The notes under the pieces are model-generated. The model was given only the letters and a program-made list of their open reading frames with translations, was not told where the DNA came from and did not search any database. The position numbers and the translations under genes are program-made. From positions 529,001 to 593,000 of the forward strand of contig NZ_AP017652.1 of NCBI RefSeq assembly GCF_002355895.1: a stretch of 64,000 nucleotides of DNA, written 5' to 3'. The stretch's first letter is position 1; each line of letters begins with the position of its first letter. Positions 1 through 5,763 of this stretch are shown one piece after another. Source of the DNA: Streptococcus sp. NPS 308. Lineage in GTDB: Bacteria; Bacillota; Bacilli; Lactobacillales; Streptococcaceae.

Positions 1-1
1 C

Positions 2-193
2 ACGAAAACCATTCAAAGAGTAAAAGAATTACAAGAACTGATGGACCAAGCTGTGCTACAGGATGCAGTGGCTCCTCGTTGGAGTAATTATGATCCAGAG
101 ATTGACAGTGCCGTTCATAAGTTGAAGAGAGCAATCTTTAAAGCTTATCTTGACCAAACAAACGACTTCAGAACCTCTATTTTTAAGAAATAA
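2..193 (+). CDS. C-terminal end of an unidentified protein (partial)
   Basis: An open frame enters from the left edge and ends at TAA 191-193, giving the last 63 residues of a protein that begins outside the window. The tail is charged and probably helical (KTIQRVKELQELMDQ, then SAVHKLKRAIFKAYLDQ) and ends FRTSIFKK. It has no membrane segment and no motif I recognise, so no function is proposed. The frame is supported by the absence of stops and by codon use like that of neighbouring genes. About 150 bases separate it from the next gene, so the two need not be co-transcribed. Confidence 0.6.
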   Translation, partial: TKTIQRVKELQELMDQAVLQDAVAPRWSNYDPEIDSAVHKLKRAIFKAYLDQTNDFRTSIFKK

Positions 194-344
194 GGGTTGG
201 AAAATGAAAAGGGAGGATCGACAGATCTTCTCTTTTTATGTTCGGATGTCTGAAAGCTGGTAGGCGATTTGTTTGTGACGGAGAAGGTCTTTTGTTTCTG
301 GAGCAAATATGGTAGAATGATAGCTACTATAGAAGGAGGTTTTT

Positions 345-725
345 ATGGAGAGAGATAGATTGGTTCGACTCAATTGGAGATTGGGCATGCTGGCAGGTAT
401 AACCTTGCTTTTGGGACCTGTTCTACGATTTTTGCTATCCTATACTGGGGCCATCATCTATAAAGATCCTTCAAAAATGCTGGTTGTCACGGTTGCCTTT
501 TCCCTGCTCCTGACATTTTTTAAGATTTTGATGATTGCATTAGGAACCTTTATGCTAATCTATTTCGAAGAAGACCAACAACTTCGAATGCTGCCATCTA
601 TTTTATTTATCATTGGTGGCGTGCTGGGCTTTCTTTCAGCGACCGAGTGGATAGGAGGATTTCTAATCATTAAAGGTGCTGTTACTTTTTCTAAATTTTT
701 AAAAGAAGTCCGTGGTCTTGTCTGA
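345..725 (+). CDS. Small integral membrane protein of unknown function
   Basis: A 126-residue protein with a strong ribosome binding site (GAAGGAGG, 6 bases before ATG) and a TGGTAGAAT extended -10-like sequence about 35 bases upstream. It has three hydrophobic stretches, at about residues 14-34, 46-74 and 83-110; the short loops between them are basic on one side and acidic (EEDQQ, about 76-80) on the other. No cysteine motif, catalytic triad or known domain is visible. It stands alone, with its own terminator just downstream, so the context gives no clue to its role. I did not recognise the family. Confidence 0.75.
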   Translation: MERDRLVRLNWRLGMLAGITLLLGPVLRFLLSYTGAIIYKDPSKMLVVTVAFSLLLTFFKILMIALGTFMLIYFEEDQQLRMLPSILFIIGGVLGFLSATEWIGGFLIIKGAVTFSKFLKEVRGLV

Positions 726-735
726 TAGTCTAGTG

Positions 736-763
736 AAACAATCCGTTTGAGGGTTGTTTTTTA
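736..763 (+). terminator. Rho-independent terminator
   Basis: AACAATCC (737-744) pairs with GGGTTGTT (751-758), including one wobble, and runs into a T-tract at 757-763. It ends the small membrane protein gene. Confidence 0.75.
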
Positions 764-770
764 TTTAAAG

Positions 771-921
771 AATTATCTGGCGAAAGAATATGTTAGCAAA
801 ATGCTTTTTTTATAAGAAAACATGATGTAACTAAGAATACTAATCGTTTAATTGATGCTTAAAATAACAAATAATTGCAATTGTTTCTTGATTGAATATC
901 GAGAATTAATAATAACTAGAT
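771..921. other. Intergenic stretch with no gene seen
   Basis: Very AT-rich DNA between the terminator at 763 and the hairpin at 922. No open frame with a ribosome binding site and no tRNA-like fold was seen. A short AGCAAAATGCT hairpin followed by seven Ts lies near 795-813 and may be a weak terminator. Confidence 0.4.
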
Positions 922-945
922 GAGAGGACACTGTTCTCTCTTTTT
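922..945 (+). terminator. Orphan terminator-like hairpin upstream of gpmA
   Basis: GAGAGGA (922-928) pairs with TTCTCTC (934-940), with one wobble and a 5-base loop, then five Ts. No open frame ends here and the preceding gene already has a terminator, so it may end a short untranslated RNA or be a relic. Confidence 0.5.
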
Positions 946-1037
946 AATTGATTTTAACTAGCTTTTTTGTGAAAAATTGTGTAAAATAGAATAGATAAAC
1001 GAGGGAAACCTCGAAAAATAAAAGGAGAATCCATCTA

Positions 1038-1730
1038 ATGGTAAAATTGGTTTTTGCTCGCCACGGTGAGTCTGAATGGAACAAAGCTAACCTTTTCACT
1101 GGTTGGGCTGATGTTGATTTGTCTGAAAAAGGAACACAACAAGCGATTGACGCTGGTAAATTGATCAAAGAAGCTGGTATCGAATTTGACCAAGCTTACA
1201 CTTCAGTATTGAAACGTGCGATCAAAACAACAAACTTGGCTCTTGAAGCGGCTGACCAATTGTGGGTTCCAGTTGAAAAATCATGGCGCTTGAACGAACG
1301 TCACTACGGTGGTTTGACTGGTAAAAACAAGGCTGAAGCTGCTGAACAATTTGGTGATGAGCAAGTTCACATCTGGCGTCGTTCATACGATGTATTGCCT
1401 CCAAACATGGATCGTGATGATGAGCACTCAGCTCACACTGACCGTCGTTACGCTTCACTTGACGACTCAGTTATTCCAGATGCTGAAAACTTGAAAGTGA
1501 CTTTGGAACGTGCCCTTCCATTCTGGGAAGACAAAATCGCTCCAGCACTTAAAGATGGTAAAAACGTATTCGTAGGAGCTCACGGTAACTCAATCCGTGC
1601 CCTTGTAAAACACATCAAACGCTTGTCAGACGACGAAATCATGGACGTGGAAATCCCTAACTTCCCACCATTGGTATTCGAATTCGACGAAAAATTGAAC
1701 GTAGTTTCTGAATACTACCTTGGAAAATAA
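1038..1730 (+). CDS. gpmA: 2,3-bisphosphoglycerate-dependent phosphoglycerate mutase
   Basis: Interconverts 3- and 2-phosphoglycerate in glycolysis and gluconeogenesis, in the cytoplasm, through a phosphohistidine intermediate. The 230-residue length is the normal size. The N-terminal signature [10 protein letters not shown] places the phosphorylated His at residue 9, and the second catalytic His is in GAHGNS (about residue 182). [12 protein letters not shown] near residue 90 is the conserved substrate loop. The start is set by AAGGAGA about 10 bases upstream. The codon use is strongly biased, as expected of a highly expressed glycolytic gene. It is monocistronic, with a strong terminator at 1743-1770. 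Confidence 0.97.
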   Translation: MVKLVFARHGESEWNKANLFTGWADVDLSEKGTQQAIDAGKLIKEAGIEFDQAYTSVLKRAIKTTNLALEAADQLWVPVEKSWRLNERHYGGLTGKNKAEAAEQFGDEQVHIWRRSYDVLPPNMDRDDEHSAHTDRRYASLDDSVIPDAENLKVTLERALPFWEDKIAPALKDGKNVFVGAHGNSIRALVKHIKRLSDDEIMDVEIPNFPPLVFEFDEKLNVVSEYYLGK

Positions 1731-1742
1731 TCTATAAACAGA

Positions 1743-1770
1743 AAGCCTAGGATTCCTAGGCTTTTTTGTT
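1743..1770 (+). terminator. Rho-independent terminator of gpmA
   Basis: A perfect 9-bp stem, AAGCCTAGG / CCTAGGCTT, with a 3-base loop, followed by a T-rich tract. Confidence 0.93.
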
Positions 1771-1902
1771 TTTGCTTCTAGTTTTCAACTAGTTGAAAAA
1801 GCGTTATAATGATAGTAAAGAGTGACTTGATTGTAAGAAAAGTAGATATGCTTGAAGCCCTGAAATCAGTAGAGTAATTCATTGCTTTAAACAGTAAATC
1901 AG

Positions 1903-1931
1903 TTGACAAAGTCCCTGCTTCTTGGTAGAAT
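1903..1931 (+). promoter_or_regulatory. Promoter of rpsO
   Basis: A consensus TTGACA (1903-1908), a 17-base spacer and TAGAAT (1926-1931). Transcription should begin near 1938, leaving a leader of about 85 bases. Confidence 0.88.
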
Positions 1932-1937
1932 AAGAAC

Positions 1938-2021
1938 TGTCGTAAAGACAAATAACTTCTTCTTGGTTACAGGCATGCCAACCTGTCACTCGGATGAAGC
2001 CAAATAAAAAGGAGAAACATC
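1938..2021 (+). promoter_or_regulatory. Structured rpsO leader, possible S15 autoregulatory RNA
   Basis: The leader contains alternative pairings: ACAGG (1969-1973) with CCTGT (1982-1986), and GGTT with AACC in the same region. It also has a CTTC/GAAG pairing that could enclose the hairpin. The ribosome binding site AAGGAG lies downstream. S15 is known to repress its own translation through leader structures in several bacteria; that this leader does so is inference. Confidence 0.45.
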
Positions 2022-2291
2022 ATGGCAATCTCAAAAGAGAAAAAAAATGAAATCATTGCACAATATGCACGTCACGAAGGTGATACAGGTTCAGTAGAGG
2101 TTCAAGTTGCTGTCCTTACTTGGGAAATCAACCACCTTAACGAACACATCAAACAACACAAAAAAGACCACGCTACTTACCGTGGATTGATGAAGAAAAT
2201 CGGTCGCCGTCGTAACTTACTTGCATACTTGCGTAAAAACGACGTTAACCGTTACCGTGAGTTAATCAACTCTCTAGGACTTCGTCGTTAA
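2022..2291 (+). CDS. rpsO: 30S ribosomal protein S15
   Basis: A small-subunit primary binding protein that contacts the 16S rRNA central domain and helps form a bridge to the 50S subunit. The 89 residues are standard. The family sequence is present: [20 protein letters not shown], then [11 protein letters not shown] and [15 protein letters not shown], the latter two carrying rRNA-contacting residues. ATG follows AAGGAG by 7 bases, and codon use is highly biased. It is monocistronic, under its own strong promoter. Confidence 0.98.
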   Translation: MAISKEKKNEIIAQYARHEGDTGSVEVQVAVLTWEINHLNEHIKQHKKDHATYRGLMKKIGRRRNLLAYLRKNDVNRYRELINSLGLRR

Positions 2292-2317
2292 TCTGCTTTA
2301 TTTTCCACTTACATTGC

Positions 2318-2379
2318 GTTGTCACCCTACCTCGATATACTAAAGTATTATCTTCGGTTACGGTTCCTAGCACTGTAAG
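2318..2379 (+). repeat. Intergenic block A, copy 1
   Basis: A 62-base block (GTTGTCACCCTACCTCG ... AGCACTGTAAG) that recurs with about 8 differences at 3778-3839 on the far side of cadD. It contains an imperfect inverted repeat centred on ATACTAAAGTAT. The copies mark the edges of the CRISPR-cadD segment. Confidence 0.7.
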
Positions 2380-2393
2380 GTAAAATAAACCAG

Positions 2394-2418
2394 ATCATCT
2401 CCCTTCGGGGAGATTTTT
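2394..2418 (+). terminator. Rho-independent terminator downstream of rpsO
   Basis: AATCTCCC-type stem: ATCTCCC, loop TTCG, GGGAGAT, then six Ts. Confidence 0.88.
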
Positions 2419-2534
2419 TGTTTCACTAAAATTTTTATACAATCTTCGGTTCATCGCCTAGTCTATAAACGGTTTATCCGGCAAGAATCATGATGCTAAG
2501 GGCGTTAAAAATCCGTATGAAAATAGGGAAAGGA

Positions 2535-2570
2535 AACAGTGTTCGATGAACACAAGGAGTTTCATCTTTT
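2535..2570 (+). terminator. Long nested hairpin with T-tract
   Basis: GAAAC pairs with GTTTC around an inner stem GTGTTC / GAACAC with a 3-base loop, followed by ATCTTTTTC. It looks like a terminator or attenuator, but no gene was found immediately upstream. Confidence 0.5.
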
Positions 2571-2628
2571 TCACTAGGATTTTAGCCCGAGCTCAAATCA
2601 GCTCTCTGATATTCAGAGAGCTTTTTTA
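2569..2628 (+). repeat. Intergenic block B, copy 1, with terminator hairpin
   Basis: TTTCACTAGGATTTTAGCCC and what follows are repeated at 3719-3775 with one difference over the first 39 bases. It ends in a perfect 9-bp hairpin, GCTCTCTGA / TCAGAGAGC (2601-2609 / 2613-2621), followed by six Ts. The hairpin abuts the CRISPR array with only a few bases between. Confidence 0.75.
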
Positions 2629-2633
2629 TTGAG

Positions 2634-2798
2634 GTTTTATCGGTCATAATTTTGGAGACTACAAAAACGACCTTGGAGACCATCAGACGTATTGATAAGT
2701 TTTATCGGTCATAATTTTGGAGACTACAAAAACTTTCTGCGTTGGATGCGCCTTGGCGTTGTAGTTTTATCGGTCATAATTTTGGAGACTACAAAAAC
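2634..2798 (-). CRISPR. Orphan type II-like CRISPR array, three repeats and two spacers
   Basis: Three identical 35-base repeats lie at 2634-2668, 2699-2733 and 2764-2798, separated by two unrelated 30-base spacers (2669-2698 and 2734-2763). On the minus strand the repeat starts GTTTTTGTAGTCTCC and ends ACCGATAAAAC, resembling the GTTTTTGTA start of the S. thermophilus CRISPR1 repeat. Reading the minus strand, the base run just before the first repeat (2799-2805) is ATTTGAG, which is exactly the known type II-A leader-anchoring sequence; this is why minus orientation is chosen. No cas gene or tracrRNA-like anti-repeat was seen in the window. It is therefore an isolated array or a remnant. Confidence 0.85.
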
Positions 2799-2900
2799 CT
2801 CAAATGGTATCAGCTAATGACACCATGAAGGTGCGCAGTTACTCGGCTTTTCAAGCCGAGTAACTGTCTGCAAGCCCCCTCGGAGAGTCCACACTTTACG
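2799..2900 (-). promoter_or_regulatory. Probable CRISPR leader with two hairpins
   Basis: Next to the array's ATTTGAG end lie an ATGGTGTCA / TGATACCAT hairpin (2806-2828) and a perfect 14-bp hairpin, CAGTTACTCGGCTT / AAGCCGAGTAACTG (2836-2849 / 2853-2866), with a 3-base loop. There is no T-tract on either strand, so it is not a normal terminator. The leader role is inferred from position and the ATTTGAG junction. Confidence 0.5.
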
Positions 2901-2928
2901 AAGTAAAGTATAGTATGTTATACTTTAC
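2895..2928 (+). promoter_or_regulatory. cadD promoter overlapped by a palindromic operator
   Basis: A TTACGA-like -35 (2896-2901), 17-base spacer and extended -10 TGT-TATACT (2916-2924). A near-perfect inverted repeat, GTAAAGTATA (2903-2912) / TATACTTTAC (2919-2928), covers the spacer and the -10, the usual place for a repressor. A third half-site, ACTTTAC, overlaps the -35. Because of the symmetry a TATACT also faces left. Confidence 0.65.
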
Positions 2929-2992
2929 ATGGAAGTAGTCACCGAATTCCAGTTAGAAATTACTTTGTAACTACGTTTTGAGGAGGAGTAAA

Positions 2993-3067
2993 ATGCTTTC
3001 CTACGTTCGACATTACCCACTAGCGATAGCTAAATTAATGTGTCTGTGCTCTCCTAAAATCTGCTGA
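2993..3067 (+). CDS. Short open frame upstream of cadD, possible leader peptide (24 residues)
   Basis: An ATG placed 4 bases after AGGAGGAG, one of the strongest ribosome binding sites in the window, opens a 24-codon frame ending TGA. The peptide is basic and hydrophobic and ends MCLCSPKIC, with three cysteines in the last nine residues. It ends 29 bases before cadD, which has its own binding site. It could be a metal-responsive leader peptide, or the stump of a lost gene. I recognise no homologue. Confidence 0.4.
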   Translation: MLSYVRHYPLAIAKLMCLCSPKIC

Positions 3068-3096
3068 TTTATTACTGACTAATACAGGAGGTTTTT

Positions 3097-3708
3097 ATGG
3101 GACAGACAATCATATCTGCTATTGGTGTTTATATTTCCACCAGTATCGATTATTTAATTATTTTAATTATTTTATTTGCACAGCTATCACAGAATAAACA
3201 GAAATGGCATATTTATGCGGGGCAATATCTAGGAACAGGCTTACTTGTAGGGGCGAGTTTAGTTGCTGCTTATGTCGTTAATTTCGTGCCTGAAGAATGG
3301 ATGGTTGGATTGCTTGGTTTAATCCCTATCTATTTAGGGATTCGCTTTGCAATTGTTGGAGAAGGTGAGGAAGAAGAGGAAGAAATTATTGAAAGATTAG
3401 AACAAAGCAAGGCAAATCAACTGTTTTGGACAGTTACATTGCTGACAATTGCGTCTGGCGGAGATAATTTAGGTATCTATATACCTTATTTTGCTTCGTT
3501 AGATTGGTCACAGACCCTCGTGGCGTTGCTTGTGTTTGTAATCGGCATAATTATCTTTTGCGAGATTAGTCGGATGTTATCCTCTATTCCGTTAATATTC
3601 GAGACAATTGAAAAATACGAGCGAATCATTGTGCCCATAGTATTCATTCTACTTGGACTATATATCATGTATGAAAATGGCACGATAGAGACTTTTCTGA
3701 TCGTGTAG
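3097..3708 (+). CDS. cadD: CadD-family cadmium resistance transporter
   Basis: A 203-residue membrane protein, close to the usual CadD length. It has about five hydrophobic segments (roughly residues 8-28, 43-63, 67-87, 104-130, 138-160 and 178-195, the last two less separable). An acidic loop (GEGEEEEEEIIERLE, about 88-102) and the motif SGGDNLGIYIPYFA (about 119-132), characteristic of this family, are also present. CadD proteins confer cadmium resistance, presumably by efflux. The start ATG follows CAGGAGG. It is the only resistance gene here; the usual partner regulator CadC/CadX is missing. Upstream lie a palindromic operator and a short frame. Flanking duplicated blocks suggest that the gene arrived by transfer. 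Confidence 0.88.
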   Translation: MGQTIISAIGVYISTSIDYLIILIILFAQLSQNKQKWHIYAGQYLGTGLLVGASLVAAYVVNFVPEEWMVGLLGLIPIYLGIRFAIVGEGEEEEEEIIERLEQSKANQLFWTVTLLTIASGGDNLGIYIPYFASLDWSQTLVALLVFVIGIIIFCEISRMLSSIPLIFETIEKYERIIVPIVFILLGLYIMYENGTIETFLIV

Positions 3709-3718
3709 ATTTTTTTTG

Positions 3719-3775
3719 TTTCACTAGGATTTTAGCCCGGGCTCAAATCAGCTCTCTAATTTTAGAGGGCTTTTT
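3719..3775 (+). repeat. Intergenic block B, copy 2, with terminator hairpin
   Basis: The second copy of the block at 2569-2628. It begins 11 bases after the cadD stop and supplies its terminator: GCTCTCTA (3751-3758) pairs with TAGAGGGC (3763-3770), one wobble, then five Ts. Confidence 0.78.
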
Positions 3776-3777
3776 AT

Positions 3778-3839
3778 GTTGTCACTTTACCTCGATATAC
3801 CTAAGTATAATCTTCGGTTACGATTATTAGCACTGTAAG
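3778..3839 (+). repeat. Intergenic block A, copy 2
   Basis: A 62-base copy of 2318-2379, about 87% identical by eye, lying directly after block B copy 2. Around rpsO the order is A then B; after cadD it is B then A. Confidence 0.7.
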
Positions 3840-3864
3840 ACCAACTATATTTATTTTTCTCATC

Positions 3865-3893
3865 TTGTTCCATTGTTGAAAATATGGTATACT
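3865..3893 (+). promoter_or_regulatory. Promoter of the iron uptake operon
   Basis: TTGTTC (3865-3870), 17-base spacer, extended -10 TGG-TATACT (3885-3893). An AATTTTCTAAATTTT sequence (3903-3917) in the 5' UTR matches the CodY-box consensus at 12 of 15 positions. CodY control is only a possibility. Confidence 0.75.
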
Positions 3894-3940
3894 TTTTATG
3901 AGAATTTTCTAAATTTTTAATTTTGTCTAAGGAGGTTTTC

Positions 3941-4987
3941 ATGCTTTCCAAATTTTCTGGAAGCCGACAAGATTTGCAATTTGTGTTACTTTTAGTTATT
4001 TTACTAGGTATTTTAGGGATTTCTCTCTTTCTAGCAGTTTCAATGGGATCTGTTGCGATTGATTTAGGAGATACCTATCGAATCATTTTGAGCAGATTGG
4101 GATTTCCTCTTGAGATAGGAGAGGTTTCCAAGTCTACTCTTGCCATTGTATGGAATATGAGGTTCCCCCGAGTATTGTTAGGTCTGATAGTAGGGGTTGG
4201 TCTTTCTATGTGTGGTAGTGTGATGCAGTCCACAGTGAACAACCCCATCGCTGAGCCTTATGTCTTAGGAATTTCTGCGGGTGCAACTCTAGGGGCAACT
4301 TTGAGCATCATTATTGGTTTAAAATTGGTGATTAGCCTTGGAGCTTTCCTTGGAGCTATTTTGGCAACAATCGCTGTCCTTATCATTGCCTCTATGCAGG
4401 GCAGGATGACGACTTCTAGTCTGATCTTATCAGGAACGGTGGTCAATGCTCTCTTTCTGGCATTTTCCAACTTTATTATCTCAGTTGGCGCTAATGCGGA
4501 CAGTGTGATGACCATTAAGTTTTGGACCATGGGTTCGCTTGCAGGGACTACTTGGTCTGACTTAGTCCTGCCAACTATAGTAGTAGGATTGGCCTTTCTA
4601 TTTTTCACTACTCAGTATCGTGTTTTTAATGCGATGATGATGGGAGATGAGGCTGCTTTAACTTTGGGAATTCCCTTACGCTTCTATTGGTATCTTTACG
4701 TGACCGTGGTGGCTGTGCTGACAGCTGTCTTAGTGGCAACTTGTGGGATTATTGGATTTGTCGGTCTGATTACTCCACATTTAGCTCGAGGGTTAGTAGG
4801 AACGAATTACAAGAGGCTTTTTCCCGTTGCAACCTTGCTGGGTGCCCTCTTTGTCATCTGGGCAGATGTACTCTCTCGTATCATCATTCCAAATGCCGAG
4901 CTGCCGATTGGTATTTTCACAGCTTTAGTAGGTGCTCCCTTCTTTATCTACATTGTTGGAGGAAGGCGAAGGGAGGTGAGGGCCTGA
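3941..4987 (+). CDS. FecCD-family ABC transporter permease (iron-siderophore or heme type)
   Basis: A 348-residue polytopic membrane protein with about nine to ten hydrophobic segments and the family's conserved blocks: RFPRVLLGLIVGVGLSMCGSVMQ..NPIAEPYVLGISAGATLG near residues 75-125, and GFVGLITPHLARGLVG near 265-285. The latter is the loop that contacts the ATPase. Members form the channel for ferric-siderophores, heme or cobalamin. ATG 3941 is chosen because AAGGAGG sits 6 bases before it; an in-frame TTG further upstream would put the binding site inside the gene. It is the first gene of a four-gene operon. The substrate cannot be told from sequence, though the esterase downstream favours a siderophore. 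Confidence 0.92.
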   Translation: MLSKFSGSRQDLQFVLLLVILLGILGISLFLAVSMGSVAIDLGDTYRIILSRLGFPLEIGEVSKSTLAIVWNMRFPRVLLGLIVGVGLSMCGSVMQSTVNNPIAEPYVLGISAGATLGATLSIIIGLKLVISLGAFLGAILATIAVLIIASMQGRMTTSSLILSGTVVNALFLAFSNFIISVGANADSVMTIKFWTMGSLAGTTWSDLVLPTIVVGLAFLFFTTQYRVFNAMMMGDEAALTLGIPLRFYWYLYVTVVAVLTAVLVATCGIIGFVGLITPHLARGLVGTNYKRLFPVATLLGALFVIWADVLSRIIIPNAELPIGIFTALVGAPFFIYIVGGRRREVRA

Positions 4988-4988
4988 T

Positions 4989-5744
4989 ATGGACTTGATT
5001 TGTCAGGATGTCCACTTTGGAATAGGAGAGAAAAAAATTCTCAAAGGAGTTTCTCTTAAGGTTGAGGGGCATCAATTTCACACGATACTAGGACCAAATG
5101 GAAGTGGAAAAACTAGCCTGCTTAAACTCCTCTATCGTCAGGAAAAGGCAGACAAAGGCTTGATAAGCCTAGATGGAAAGCCACTGGAGCATTGGTCACT
5201 CAAAGAAACAGCCAAGCAAATGGCAGTTGTTACCCAGTTTAATCAATTGCAGTTTGATTGTACAGTTGAGGAAATCGTCTTGCTGGGAAGAACGCCTCAC
5301 CTCTCTTTTTTACAGAAGGAAAAGGAAAGGGATTATGCCCTCGTTCAAGATGCTCTCGTCAAGGTGGATATGCTTGAGAAGAAAACTCGTCTCTATTCGT
5401 CTCTGTCAGGGGGGGAGAAACAACGAGTCTTATTAGCCCGCGCCTTGGCGCAAGAACCGACTCTCTTGCTCCTGGACGAACCAACCAATCACCTGGATAT
5501 CAAGTATCAGCTAGACTTGTTGGCCATTGTGAAGAATCTCAAGGTCAATGTTTTAGCTGTCCTACATGATATTCAACTTGCTTGTCGCTATTCGAATTAT
5601 CTCTATCTGATGAAAGAGGGAGAAATCCTTTACCAAGGGACTCCAAAGGAGACCATCACCCCAGAGTCATTGCAAACTGTATATGGAGTTCAAAGTCAGG
5701 TTACTTGGACCGAGGATCAGCAAGCTATGATTCACTATTTATAA
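4989..5744 (+). CDS. ABC transporter ATPase for iron-siderophore uptake (FecE-like)
   Basis: A 251-residue nucleotide-binding subunit that powers the FecCD permease. Visible motifs: Walker A GPNGSGKT (35-42), Q-loop around TQFNQ (83-87), signature LSGGEKQR (140-147), Walker [13 protein letters not shown] (160-171) and switch His in AVLHDIQLA (about 190-198). The start lies one base after the permease stop, so translation is probably coupled. Length and order match FecE/FhuC-type ATPases. Confidence 0.94.
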   Translation: MDLICQDVHFGIGEKKILKGVSLKVEGHQFHTILGPNGSGKTSLLKLLYRQEKADKGLISLDGKPLEHWSLKETAKQMAVVTQFNQLQFDCTVEEIVLLGRTPHLSFLQKEKERDYALVQDALVKVDMLEKKTRLYSSLSGGEKQRVLLARALAQEPTLLLLDEPTNHLDIKYQLDLLAIVKNLKVNVLAVLHDIQLACRYSNYLYLMKEGEILYQGTPKETITPESLQTVYGVQSQVTWTEDQQAMIHYL

Positions 5745-5763
5745 GAAAGAAAAGGAAAACAAG

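Noticed and set aside
2535-2570. A tracrRNA candidate in the hairpins left of the array
   Set aside because: No stretch complementary to the repeat was found there or in 2799-3096.
2622-2640. Plus-strand reading of the CRISPR array, with TATTGAG as leader end
   Set aside because: This side is a terminator that belongs to the duplicated block B, whereas the other side has the exact ATTTGAG leader end and a plausible leader.
3923-3940. Upstream TTG start for the FecCD permease
   Set aside because: It would place AAGGAGG inside the coding sequence; ATG 3941 has that site at the right distance.
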